From positions 1,504,909 to 1,568,908 of the forward strand of contig CAMGYJ010000007.1 of NCBI GenBank assembly GCA_946122785.1: DNA of 64,000 nt, in the 5' to 3' direction. The notes beneath the pieces were generated by a model. The model had not been told where the DNA came from and searched no databases. It saw only the letters and a list, made by a program, of their open reading frames with translations. Position 1 is the stretch's first letter. Each line of letters begins with the position of its first letter. The stretch is from Linum tenue. Taxonomy: Eukaryota; Streptophyta; Magnoliopsida; Malpighiales; Linaceae. Both the position numbers and the translations under genes were made by a program. Positions 48,601-62,200 of this stretch are shown here, piece by piece.

Positions 48601-51600
48601 GATGGCATTTTCGTAATTTTTTGGGCGACGAAAGGTCATTTTCTTTTGATTTTGAAGGCTACAGATTACGGATTTGGCCTGAGGCTATTCTTCAACGATT
48701 ATTAAGTCCTTTAAGTGCCAATTTGGGCGAATTTATTCCGGGCCCATTTTTGGCAGATTCCAAAGGGGTACCAATAAAGATTTCGGGCAATTTTTCCGAA
48801 ATACCATTTTCTTTCGTTTCTGGAGGCTGCAGATCACGGAATCAAGCCTAGCCTATTCTCCATTGATAATGAAGTCTATTGATCCTATTCTCCCCGTATG
48901 ATAAGTCCATTAAGCACTGATTTGGGACAATTTATTTTCGGATGACATTTTCGTAACTTTTTGAGCGACGAAATGCCATTTTCTTTGGATTTTGAAGGCG
49001 ACAGATCACGGATTCGGTCTGAGGGTATTCTTCAACGATGATTAAGTCCATTAAGTGCCGATTTGGCCGAATTTATTTCCTTTCCATTTTTGGCAGATTC
49101 CAAAGGGGTACCATCACAGATTTCCGGCGATTTTTCCGAAATGTCATTTTTTTTCGTTTCTGGAGGCGGCAGATCATGGAATCAGGCCGAGCATATTCTC
49201 CATTGATAATGAAGTCTATTGATCCTATTCTCCGCGGATGATAAGTCCATTAAGCAACGATTTGAGCCAATTTATTTCGGATGGCATTTTCGTAATTTTT
49301 TGGGCGACGAAAGACCTTTTCTTTTGATTTTGAAGGCAACAGATCACGGATTCAGCCTGAGGCTATTCTTCAACGATGATTAAGTCCATTAAGTGCCGAT
49401 TTGGCCGAATTTATTTCCTGTCCATTTTTGGCAGATTCCAAAGGGGCCATCACAGATTTCGGTCGATTTTCCGAAATGCCATTTTCTTTCGATTTTGGAG
49501 GCTGCAGATCACGGAATCAGGCCGAGCCTATTCTCCATTGATAATGAAGTCTATTGATCCTATTCTCCACGGATGATAAGTCCATTAAGCACCGATTTGG
49601 GCCAATTTATTTTCGGATGACATTTTCGTAATTTTTAGAGCGACGAAAAGCCATTTTCTTTGGATTTTGAAGGCTACAGATCACGGATTCGGTCTGAGGG
49701 TATTCTTCAACGATGATTAAGTCCATTAAGTGCCGATTTGGCCGAATTTATTTCCTTTCCATTTTTGGCAGATTCCAAAGGGGTACAATCACAGATTTAG
49801 GTCGATTTTCCGAAATGCCATTTTCTTTCGATTTTGGAGGCTGCAGATCACGGAATCAGGCCGAGCCAATTCTCCATTGATAATGAAATCTATTGATCCT
49901 TTTCTCCACGGATGGTAAGTCCATTAAGCACTGATTTGGGCCAATTTATTTTGGATTGCATTTTCGTAATTTTTTGGGCGACGAAAAGCCATTTTCTTTT
50001 CATTTTGAAGGCTATAGATCACGGATTCAGCCTGAGGCTATTCTTCAACGATGATTAAGTCCATTAAGTGCCGATTTGGCCGAATTTATTTCCTTTCCAT
50101 TTTTGGCAGATTCCAAAGGGGTACCATCACAGATTTCCGGCGATTTTTCCGAAATGTCATTTTTTTCGTTTCTGGAGGCGGCAGATCATGGAATCAGGCC
50201 GAGCATATTCTCCATTGATAATGAAGTCTATTGATCCTATTCTCCTCGGATGATAAGTCCATTAAGCACCGATTTGAGCCAATTTATTTCAGATGGCATT
50301 TTCATAATTTTTTGGGCGACGAAAGACCTTTTCTTTTGATTTTGAAGGCAACAGATCACGGATTCAGCCTGAGGCTATTCTTCAACGATGATTAAGTCCA
50401 TTAAGTGCCGATTTGGCCGAATTTATTTCCTGTCCATTTTTGGCAGATTCCAAAGGGGGTACCATCACAGATTTCGGTCGATTTTCCGAAATGCCATTTT
50501 TTTCGATTTTGGAGGCTGCAGATCACGGAATCAGGCCGAGCCTATTCTCCATTGATAATGAAGTCTATTGATCCTATTCTCCACGGATGATAAGTCCATT
50601 AAGCACCGATTTGGGCCAATTTATTTTCGGATGACATTTTCGTAATTTTTTGAGCGACGAAAAGCCATTTTCTTTGGATTTTGAAGGCTACAGATCACGG
50701 ATTCGGTTTGAGGGTATTCTTCAACGATGATTAAGTCCATTAAGTGCCGATTTGGCCGAATTTATTTCCTTTCCATTTTTGGCAGATTCCAAAGGGGTAC
50801 CATCACAGATTTAGGTCGATTTTCCGAAATGCCATTTTCTTTCGATTTTGGAGGCTGCAGATCACGGAATCAGGCCGAGCCAATTCTCCATTGATAATGA
50901 AATCTATTGATCCTTTTCTCCACGGATGGTAAGTCCATTAAGCACCGATTAGGGCCAATTTATTTTGGATTGCATTTTCGTAATTTTTTGGGCGACGAAA
51001 GGCCATTTTCTTTGGATTTTGAAGGCTACAGATCACGGATTCGGCCTGAGGCTATTTTTCAACGATGATTAAGTCCATTAAGTGCAGATTTGGGCGAATT
51101 TATTCCGGTTCCATTTTTGGCGGATTCCAAATGGGTACCATCACAGATTTCGGGCGATTTTTCCGAAATGTCATTTTCTTTCGTTTCTAGAGGCTGCAGA
51201 TCACGGAATCAGGCCGAGCCAATTCTCCATTGATAATGAAGTCTATTGATCCTATTCTCCCCGTATGATAAGTCCATTAAGCACCGATTTGGGCCAATTT
51301 ATTTTCGGATGGCATTTTCGTAATTTTTTATGCGATGAAAGGCCATTTTCTTTGGATTTTGAAGGCTACAGATCACGGATTCGGCCTGAGGCTATTCTTC
51401 AACGATGATTAAGTCCATTAAGTGCATATTTGGGCGAATTTATTCCGGGTCCATTTTTTGCAGATTCCAAAGGGGTACAATCACAGATTTCTGGCGATTT
51501 TTCCAAAATGCCATTTTCTTTTGTTTCTGGAGGCGGCAGATCAAGGAATCAGGCCGATCCTATTCTCCATTGATAATGAAGTCTATTGATCTTTTTCTCC

Positions 51601-51990
51601 GCGGATGATAAGTCCATTAAGCACCGATTTGGACCAATTTATTTCGGATGGCATTTTCGTAATTTTTTGGGCCACGAAAGGCCATTTTCTTTGGGTTTTG
51701 AATGCTACATATCACGGATTTGGGCTGAGGCTATTCTTTAACGATGATTAAGTCCATTAAGTGAAGATTTGGGCGAATTTATTCCGGGTCCATTTTTGGC
51801 AGCTTCCAAAGGGGTACCATCACAGATTTCGGTCGATTTCCCAAATGCCATTTTCTTTCGATTTTGGAGGCTGCAGATCACGGAATCAGGCCGAGCCAAT
51901 TCTCCATTGATAATGAAGTCTATTGATCCTATTCTCCACGGATGGTAAGTCCATTAAGCACCGATTTGGGCCAATTTATTTTGGATGGCA
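45607..51990 (+). repeat. satellite block III continued (mixed GGCCGAATTTATTTCC and GCAGATTTGGGC monomers)
   Basis: The monomer mix is like that at 34.4-40.2 kb. The rare GGCGGCAGATCAAGGAATC variant recurs near 47,470 and 51,535, and the GGGTTTTGAATGCTACATATC B-unit variant recurs near 47,632 and 51,695. This shows that multi-monomer segments have been copied across the position where the retroelement now sits. Confidence 0.7.
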
Positions 51991-54900
51991 TTTTCATAAT
52001 TTTTTGGGCGACGAAAGGCCATTTTGTTTTGATTTTGAAGGCTACAGATCACGAATTCAGCCTGAGGCTATTCTTCAACGATGATTAAGTCCATTAAGTG
52101 CAGATTTGGGCAAATTTATTCCGGGTCCATTTTTGGCCGATTCCAAAGGGGTACCATCACAGATTTCGGGCGATTTATCCGAAATGCAATTTTCTTTCGT
52201 TTCTGGAGGCTGCATATCACGGATTCAGGCTGAGCCTATTCTCCATTGATAATGAAGTCTATTGATCCTATTCTCCACGGATAATAAGTCCATTAAGCAC
52301 CGATTTGGGCCAATTTATTTTCGGATGGCATTTTCGTAATTTTTTGGGCGACGTAAGGCCATTTTATTTGGATTTTGAAGGCTACAGATCACTGATTCGG
52401 CCTGAGGCTATTCTTCAACGATGATTAAGTCCATTAAGTGCCGATTTGGCCGAATTTATTTCATGTCCATTTTTGGCAGATTCCAAAGGGGTACCATCAC
52501 AGATTTCTGGCGATTTATCCGAAATGCCATTTTCTTTCATTTCTGGAGGCTGCATATCACGGAATCAGGCCGAGCCTATCCTCCATTGATAATGAAGACT
52601 ATTGATCCTATTCTCCATGGATGATAAGTGCATTAACTACCGATTTGGGCCAATTTATTTTCGGATGAAATTTTCGTAATTTTTTCGGCGGCGAAAGGCC
52701 ATTTTCTTTCGATTTTGAAGGCTACAGATCACAGATTCGGCCTGAGGCTATTCTTCAACGATGATTAAGTCCATTAAGTGAAGATTTGGGCGAATTTATT
52801 CCGGGTCCATTTTTGGCAGATTCCAAAGGGGTACCATTAAAGATTTCGGGCGATTTATCTGAAATGCCATTTTCTTTCGTTTCTGGAGGCTGCAGATCAC
52901 GGATTAAGGCTGAGCCTATTCTCCAATTATAATGAAGTCTATTGATCCTATTCTCCACGGATGATAAGTCCATTAAGCACCGATTTGGGCCAATTTATTT
53001 TCGGATGGCATTTTCGTAATTTTTTAGGCGACGTAAGGCCATTTTCTTTGGATTTTGAAGGCTACAGATCACGGATTCGGCCTGAGGCTATTCTTCAACG
53101 ATGATTAAGTCCATTAAGTGCCGATTTGGCCGAATTTTTTTCCTGTCCATTTTTGGCATATTCCAAAGGGGTACCATCACAGATTTCGGGCGATTTTCCG
53201 AAATGCCATTTTCTTTCGATTTTGGAGGCTGCAGATCACGGAATCAGGCCGAGCCTATTCTCCATTGATAATGAAGTCTATTGATCCTATTCTCCACGGA
53301 TGGTAAGTCCATTAAGCAACCGATTTGGGCCAATTTAATATGGATGGCATTTTCGTAATTTTTTGGGTGACGAAAGGCCATTTTCTTTTGATTTTGAAGG
53401 CTACTGATCACGGATTCGGCCTGAGGCTATTCTTCAACGATGATTAAGTCCATTAAGTGAAGATTTGGGCGAATTTATTCCTGGTCCATTTTTGGCAGAA
53501 TCCAAAGGGGTACCATCACAGATTTCTGGTGATTTATCCGAAATGCCATTTTCTTTCATTTCTGGAGGCTGCATATCACGGAATCAGGCCGAGCTTATCC
53601 TCCATTGATAATGAAGAATATTGATCCTATTCTCCACGGATGCTAAGTGCATTAACTACCGATTTGGGCCAATTTATTTTCGGATGACATTTTCGTAATT
53701 TTTTGGGCTGCGAAAGGCCATTTTCTTTCGATTTTGAAGGCTACAGATCACGGATTCTGCCTGAGGCTATTCTTCAACGATGATTAAGTCCATTAAGTGA
53801 AGATGTGGGCGAATTTATTCCGGGTCCATTTTTGGCAGATTCCAAAGGGGTACCATCTCAAATTTCGGGCGATTTATCCGAAATGCCATTTTCTTTCGTT
53901 TCTGGAGGCTGCAGATCACTGATTCAGGCTGAGCCTATTCTCCAATTATAATGAAGTCTATTGATCCTATTCTCCACGGATGATAAGCCCATTAAGCCCC
54001 GATTTGGGCCAATTTATTTTCGGATGGCATTTTCGTAATTTTTTAAACGACGTAAGGCCATTTTCATGGGATTTTGAAGGCTACAGATCACGGATTCGGC
54101 CTGAGGCTATTCTTCAACGATGATTAAGTCCATTAAGTGCCGATTTGGCCGAATTTATTTCCTGTCCATTTTTGGCAGATTCCAAAGGGGTACCATCACG
54201 GATTTCGGGCGATTTTCCGAAATGCCATTTTCTTTCGATTTTGGAGGCTGCAGATCACGGAATCAGGCCGAGCCTATTCTCCATTGATAATGAAGTCTAT
54301 TGATCCTATTCTCCACGGATGGTAAGTCCATTAAGCAACCGATTTGGGCCAATTTATTTTGGATGGCATTTTCGTAATTTTTTTGTCGACGAAAGGCCAT
54401 TTTATTTTGATTTTGAAGGCTACAGATCAAGGATTCAGCCTGAGGCTATTCTTCAACGATGATTAAGTCCATTAAGTGAAGATTTGGGCGAATTTATTCC
54501 TGGTCCATTTTTGGCAGATTCCAAAGGGGTACCATCACAGATTTCTAGCGATTTTTCCGAAATGCCATTTTCTTTCATTTCTGGAGGCTGCATATCACGG
54601 AATCAAGCCGAGCTTATCCTCCATTGATAATGAAGACTATTGATCCTATTCTCCACGGATGATAAGTGCATTAACTACCGATTTGGGCCAATTTATTTTC
54701 GGATGACATTTTCGTAATTTTTTGGGCGGCGAAAGGCCATTTTCTTTCGATTTTGAAGGCTACAGATCACGGATTCGGCCTGAGGCTACTCTTCAACGAT
54801 GATTAAGTCCATTAAGTGAAGATTTGGGGGAATTTATTCCGGGTCCATTTTTGGCAGATTCCAAAGTGGTACTATCACAGATTTCGGGCGATTTATCCGA

Positions 54901-55069
54901 AATGCCATTTTCTTTCGTTTCTGGAGGCTGCAGATCACGGAATCAGGACGAGCGTATTCTCCATTGATAATGAAGTCTATTGATCCTATTCTCCATGGAT
55001 GATAAGACCATTAAACACAGATTTGGGGCAATTTATATCGGATGGCATTTTCGTAATTTTTTGGGCGAT

Positions 55070-56235
55070 GTAAGGCCATTTTCTTTGGATTTTGAAGGCT
55101 ACAGATCACTGATTCGGCCTTAGGCAATTCTTCAACGATGATTAAGTCCATTAAGTGCCGATTTGGCCGAATTTATTTCCTGTCCATTTTTGGCAGATTC
55201 CAAAGGGGTACCATCACAGATTTCGTGCGATTTTCCGAAATGCCATTTTCTTTCGATTTTGGAGGCTGCAGATCACGGAATCAGGCCGAGCCTATTCTCC
55301 ATTGATAATGAAGTCTATTGATCCTACTCTCCTCAGATGGTAAGTCCATTAAGCACCGATTTGTGCCAATTTATTATGGATGGCATTATCGTAATTTTTT
55401 GGGTGACGAACGGCCATTTTCTTTTGATTTTGAAGGCTACTGATCACGGATTCGGACTGAGGCTATTCTTCAACGATGATGAAGTCCATTAAGTGAAGAT
55501 TTGGGCGAATTTATTCCTGGTCCATTTTTGGCAGATTCCAAAGGGGTACCATCACAGATTTCTGGCGATTTATCCGAAATGTCATTTTCTTTCATTTCTG
55601 GAGGCTGCATATCACGGAATCAGGCCGAGCCTATCCTCCATTTATAATGAAGACTATTGATCCTATTCTCCACGGATGATAAGTGCATTAACTACCGATT
55701 TGGGCCAATTTATTTTCGGATGACATTTTCGTAATTTTTTGGGCGGCGAAAGGCCATTTTCTTTCGATTTTGAAGGCTACAGATCACGGATTCGGCCTGA
55801 GGCTATTCTTCAACGATGATTAAGTCCATTAGGTGAAGATTTGGGCGAATTTATTCCGGGTCCATTTTTGGCAGATTCCAAAGGGGTACCATCACAGATT
55901 TCGGCCGATTTATATGAAATGCCATTTTCTTTCGTTTCTGGAGGCTGCAGATCATGGAATCAGGCCGAGCGTATTCTCCATTGATAATGAAGTCTATTGA
56001 TCCTATTCTGCATGGATGATAAGTCCATTAAGCACACATTTGGGGCAATTTATTTCGGATGGCATTTTCGTAATTTTTTGGGCAATGAAAGGCCATTTTC
56101 TTTTGATTTTGAAGGCTATAGATCATGGATTCGGCATGAGGCTATTCTTCAACGATGATTAAGTCCATTAAGTGCGGATTTGTGCGAATTTATTTCGGGT
56201 GCATTTTTTACAGATTCCAAAGAAGTACCATCACA
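55070..56235 (+). repeat. segment duplicated five monomers downstream (left copy)
   Basis: It matches about 56,763-57,925 at an offset of about 1,694 bp. Shared rare features are CACTGATTCGG, CTACTCTCCTC, TTATTATGGATGGC, CGGACTGAGG, GATGATGAAGTCC, CATTTATAATGAAGAC, GGGCAATGAAAGG and AGAAGTACC, in the same order. Confidence 0.8.
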
Positions 56236-56762
56236 GATTTCGGGCGATTTTCCGAAATGCCATTTTCTTTCGATATTGGAGGCTGCAGATCACGGAATCA
56301 GGCCGAGCCTATTCTCCATCGATAATGAAGTCTATTGATTCTATTCTCCACGGATGGTAAGTCCATTAAGCACCGATTAGGGCCAATTTATTTTGGATGG
56401 CATTTTCGTAATTTTTTGGGCGACGAAAGGACATTTTCTTTTGACTTTGAAGGCTACAGATCACGGATTTAGCCTGAGGCTATTCTTCAACGATGATTAA
56501 GTCCATTAAGTGCCGATTCGTGCGAATTTATTCCGGGTCCATTTTTGGCAGATTCCAAAGGGGTACCATCACAGATTTCAGGTGATTTTTCCGAAATGGC
56601 ATTTTTTTCGTTTCTGGAGGCTGCAGATCACGGATTTAGGCTGAGCCTATTCTCTATTGATAATGAAGTCTATTGATCCTATTCTCCAAGGATGATAAGT
56701 CCATTAAGCACCGATTTGGGCCAATTTATTTTCGGATGGCATTTTCGTATTTTTTTGTGCGA

Positions 56763-57925
56763 CGTAAGGCCATTTTCTTTGGATTTTGAAGGCTACAGAT
56801 CACTGATTCGGCCTGAGACTATTCTTTAACGATGATTAAGTCCATTAAGTGCCGATTTGGCCGAATTTATTTCCTGTCCATTTTTGGCAGATTCCAAAGG
56901 GGTACCATCACAGATTTCGGGCGAGTTTCCGAAATGCCATTTTCTTTCGAATTTGGAGGCTGCAGATCACGGAATCAGGCGGAGCCTATTCTCCATTGAT
57001 AATGAAGTCTATTGATCCTACTCTCCTCGGATGGTAAGTCCATTAAGCACCGATTTGGGCCAATTTATTATGGATGGCATTTTCGTAATTTTTTGGGTGA
57101 CGAAAGGCCATTTTCTTTTGATTTTGAAGGCTACTGATCACGGATTCGGACTGAGGCTATTCTTCAACGATGATGAAGTCCATTAAGTGAAGATTTGGGC
57201 GAATTTATTCCTGGTCCATTTTTGGCAGATTCCAAAGGGGTACCATCACAGATTTCTGGCGATTTATCCGAAATGCCATTTTCTTTCATTTCTGGAGGCT
57301 GCATATCACGGAATCAGGCCGAGCCTATCCTCCATTTATAATGAAGACTATTGATCCTATTCTCCACGGATGATAAGTGCATTAACTACCGATTTGGGCC
57401 AATTTATTTTCGGATGACATTTTCGTAATTTTTTGGGCGGCGAAAGGCCATTTTCTTTCGATTTTGAAGGCTACAGATCACGGATTCGGCCTGAGGCTAT
57501 TCTTCAACGATGATTAAGTCTATTAGGTGAAGATTTGGGCGAATTTATTCCGGGTCCATTTTTGGCAGATTCCACAGGGGTACCATCACAGATTTCGGCC
57601 GATTTATACGAAATGCCATTTTCTTTCGTTTCTGGAGGCTGCAGATCACGGAATCAGGCCGAGCGTATTCTCCATTGATAATGAAGTCTATTGATCCTAT
57701 TCTGCATGGATGATAAGTCCATTAAGCACAGATTTGGGGCAATTTATTTCGGATGGCATTTTCGTAATTTTTTGGGCAATGAAAGGCCATTTTCTTTTTA
57801 TTTTGAAGGCTATAGATCACGGATTCGGCATGAGGCTATTCTTCAACGATGATTAAGTCCATTAAGTGCGGATTTGTGCGAATTTATTTCGGGTCCATTT
57901 TTGACAGATTCCAAAGAAGTACCAT
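56763..57925 (+). repeat. segment duplicated five monomers downstream (right copy)
   Basis: This is the partner of 55,070-56,235. The CTACTCTCCTCGGATGG variant recurs once more near 58,710, another five monomers on, suggesting a partial third copy. Confidence 0.75.
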
Positions 57926-60900
57926 CACTGATTTCGGCCGATTTATCCGAAATGCCATTTTCTTTTGTTTCTGGAGGCTGCAGATCACTGATTCAGGTTG
58001 AGCCTATTCTCCATTGATAATGAAGTCTATTGATCCTATTCTCCTCGGATGATAAGTCCATTAAGTACCGATTTGGGCCAATTTATTTTCGGATGCCATT
58101 TTCGTAATTTTTTGGTCGACGAATGACCATTTTCTTTTGTTTTTGAAGGCTACAGATCACGGATTCAGCCTGAGGCTATTCTTCAACGATGATTAAGTCC
58201 ATTAAGTGCCGATTTGGACGAATTTATTTCCTGTCCATTTTTGGCAGATTCCAAAGGGGTACCATTACAGATTTCGGGCGATTTTCCGAAATGCCATTTT
58301 CTTTCGATTTTGGAGGCTGCAGATCACGGAATCAGGCCGAGCCTATTCTCCATTGATAATGAAGTCTATTGATCCTATTCTCCACGGATGGTAAGTCCAT
58401 TAAGCACCGATTAGGGCCAATTTATTTTGGATGGCATTTTCATAATTTTTTGGGCGACGAAAGGCCATTTTCTATTGACTTTGAAGGCTACGGATCACGG
58501 ATTCAACCTGAGGCTATTCTTCAACGATGATTAAGTCCATTAAGTGCCGATTTGGCCAAATTTATTTCCTGTCCATTTTTGGCAGATTCCAAAGGTGTAC
58601 CATCACAGATTTCGGGCGATTTTCCGAAATGCCATTTTCTTTCGATTTTGGAGGCTGCAGATCACGGAATCAGGCCGAGCCTATTCTCCATTGATAATGA
58701 AGTCTGTTGATCCTACTCTCCTCGGATGGTAAGTCCATTAAGCACCGATTTGGGCCAATTTATTATGGATGGCATTTTCGTAATTTTTTGGGTGACGAAA
58801 GGCCATTTTCTTTTGATTTTGAAGGCTACTGATCACGGATTCGGCCTGAGGGTATTCTTCAACGATGATTAAGTCCATTATGTGAAGATTTGGGCGAATT
58901 TATTCCGGGTCCATTTTTGGCAGATTCCAAAGGGGTACCATCACAGATTTCTAGGGATTTATCCGAAATGCCATTTTCTTTCATTTCTTGAGGTTGCATA
59001 TCACGGAATCAGGCCGAGCCTATCCTCCATTGATAATGAAGACTATTGATCCTATTCTCCACGGATGATAAGTGCATTAACTACCGATTTGGGCCAATTT
59101 ATTTTCGGATGACATTTTCGTAATTTTTTGGGCGGCGAAAGGCCATTTTCTTTCGATTTTGAAGGCTACAGATCACGAATTCGGCCTGAGGCTATTCTTC
59201 AACGATGATTAAGTCCATTAAGTGAAGATTTGGGCGAATTTATTCCGGGTCCATTTTTGGCAGATTCCAAAGGGGTGCCATAACAGATTTCGGGCGATTT
59301 ATCTGAAATGCCATTTTCTTTCATTTCTGGAGGCTGCAGATCACGGATTAAGGCTGAGCCTATTCTCCAATTATAATGAAGTCTATTGATCCTATTCTCC
59401 ACGGATGATAAGTCCATTAAGCACCGATTTGGGCCAATTTATTTTCGGATGGCATTTTCGTAATTTTTTGGGCGACGTAAGGCCATTTTCTTTGGATTTT
59501 GAAGGCTACAGATCACGGATTCGGCCTGAGGCTATTCTTCAACGATGATTAAGTCCATTAAGTGCCGATTTGGCCGAATTTATTTCCTGTCCATTTCTTG
59601 CAGATTCCAAAGGGGTACCATCACAGATTTCGGTCGATTTTCCGAAATGCCATTATCTTTCGATTTTTGAGGCTGCAGATCACGGAATCAGGCCGAGCCA
59701 ATTCTCCATTGATAATGAAGTCTATTGATCCTATTCTCCACTGATGGTAAGTCCATTAAGCAACGATTAGGGCCAATTTATTTTGGATGGCATTTTCGTA
59801 ATTTTTTGGGTGACGAAAGGCCATTTTCTTTTGACTTTGAAGTCTACAGATCACGGATTCCGCCTGAGGCTGTTCTTCAACGATGATTAAGTCCATTAAG
59901 TGAAGATTTGGGCGAATTTATTCCTGGTCCATTTTTGGCAGATTCCAAAGGGGTACCATCACAGATTTCTGGCGATTTATCCGAAATGCCATTTTCTTTC
60001 ATTTCTGGAGGCTGCATATCATGGAATCAGGCCGAGCCTATACTCCATTAATAATGAAGACTATTGATCCTATTCTCCACGGATGATAAGTGCATTAACT
60101 ACTGATTTGGGCCAATTTATTTTCGAATGGCATTTTCGTAATTTTTTCGGCGACGTAAGGCCATTTTCTTGGGATTTTGAAGGCTACAGATCAAGGATTC
60201 GGCCTGAGGCTATTCTTCAACGATGATTAAGTCCATTAAGTGCCGATTTGGACGAATTTATTTCCTGTCCATTTTTGGCAGATTCCAAAGGGGTACCATT
60301 ACAGATTTCGGGCAATTTTCCGAAATGCCATTTTCTTTCGATTTTGGAGGCTGCAGATCACGGAATCAGGCCGAGCCTATTCTCCATTGATAATGCAGTC
60401 TATTGATCCTATTCTCCACGGATGGTAAGTCCATTAAGCACCGATTTGGGCCAATTTATTATGGATGGCATTTTCGTAATTTTTTGGGTGACGAAAGGCC
60501 ATTTTCTTTTGATTTTGAAGGCTACTGATCACGGATTCGGCCTGAGGCTATTCTTCAACGATGATTAAGTCCATTAAGTGAAGATTTGGGCGAATTTATT
60601 CCTGGTCCATTTTTTGCAGATTCCAAAGGGGTACCATCAAAGATTTCTGGCCATTTATCCGAAATGCCATTTTCTTTCATTTCTGGAGGCTGCATATCAT
60701 GGAATCAGGCCGAGCCTATACTCCATTGATAATGAAGACTATTGATCCTATTCTCCCCGGATGATAAGTGCATTAACTACTGATTTGGGCTAATTTATTT
60801 TCGGATGACATTTTCGTAATTTTTTGGGCGGCGAAATGCCATTTTCTTTGGATTTTGAAGGCTACAGATCACGGATTTGGCCTGAGGCTATTCTTCAACG

Positions 60901-62200
60901 ATGATTAAGTCCATTGAGTGAAGATTTGAACGAATTTATTCCGGGTCCACTTTTGGCAGATTCCAAAGGGATACCATCACAGATTTCGGGCGATTTATCC
61001 GAAATGCCATTTTCTTTCGTTTCTGGAGGCTGCAGATCACGGATTCAAGATGAGCCTATTCTCTATTGATAATGAAGACTATTGATCCTATTCTCCATGG
61101 ATGATAAGTCCATTAAGCACCGATTTGGGATAATTTATTTTCGGATGGCATTTTCGTAATTTTTTGGGCGACGAAAGGCCATTTTCTTTTGATTTTGAAG
61201 GGTACAGATGACGGATTCGGCCTGAGGCTATTCTTCAACGATGATTAAGTCTATTAAGTGCCGATTTGGCCGAATTTATTTCCTGTCCATTTTTGGCAGA
61301 TTCCAAAGGGGTACCATCACAGATTTCGGGCGATTTTCCGAAATGCCATTTTCTTTCGATTTTGGAGGCTGCAGATCACGGAATCAGGCCGAGCCTATTC
61401 TCCATTGATAATGAAGTCTATTGATCCTATTCTCCACGGATGGTAAGTCCATTAAGCACCGATTTGGGCCAATTTATTATGGATGGCATTTTCGTAATTT
61501 TTTGGGTGACGAAAGGCCATTTTCTTTTGATTTTGAGGGCTACTGATCACGGAGTCGGCCTGAGGCTATTCTTCAACGACGATTAAGTCCATTAAGTGAA
61601 GATTTGGGCGAATTTATTCAGGGTCCATCTTTGGCAGATTCCAAAGGGGTACCATCACAGATTTCTGGCGATTTTTCCGAAATGCCATTTTCTTTCATTT
61701 CTGGAGGCTGCATATCACGGAATCAGGCCGAGCCTATTCTCCATATATAATGAAGTCTATTGATCCTATTCTCCACGGATCATAAGTCCATTAAGTACCA
61801 ATTTGGGCCAATTTATTTTCGGATGGCATTTTCGTAATTTTTTGGGCGACGAAAGGCCATTTTCTTTGGATTTTGAAGGCTACAGATCACGGATTCGGCC
61901 TGAGGCTATACTTCAACGATGATTAAGTCCATTAAGTACAGATTTGGGCAAATTTATTCCGGGTCTATTTTTGGCAGATTACAAAGGGTACCATTACAGA
62001 TTTAGGGCGATTTTTCCGAAATGCCATTTTCTTTCGTTTCTGGAGGCTGCAGATCACGGAATCAGGCCGAGCCTATTCTCCATTTATAATGAAGTCTATT
62101 GATCTTATTCTCCACGTATGACAAGTCTATTAAGCACCGATTTGAGCCAATTTATTTCGGATGGCATTTTCGTAATTTTTTGACCGACGAAAGGCCATTT

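Larger units (their letters stand above)
51991..62200 (+). repeat. satellite block IV with three-monomer higher-order repeat (about 1,018 bp)
   Basis: Three monomer types alternate. Type i has GGCCGAATTTATTTCCTGTCC-like sequence and CGATTTTGGAGG. Type ii has GAAGATTTGGGC, ATTCCTGGTCC, GGCTGCATATCAC, GTGCATTAACTACCG and GGGCGGCGAAAGG. Type iii has GAAGATTTGGGC with GATTTATCCGAAATG and often CTCCAATTATAATG. Type i starts near 53118, 54137, 55155, then 58206, 60240 and 61258, all in a register of 1,017-1,019 bp. Extra type-i monomers at 56849 and 58544 mark places where the register slipped. Confidence 0.85.
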
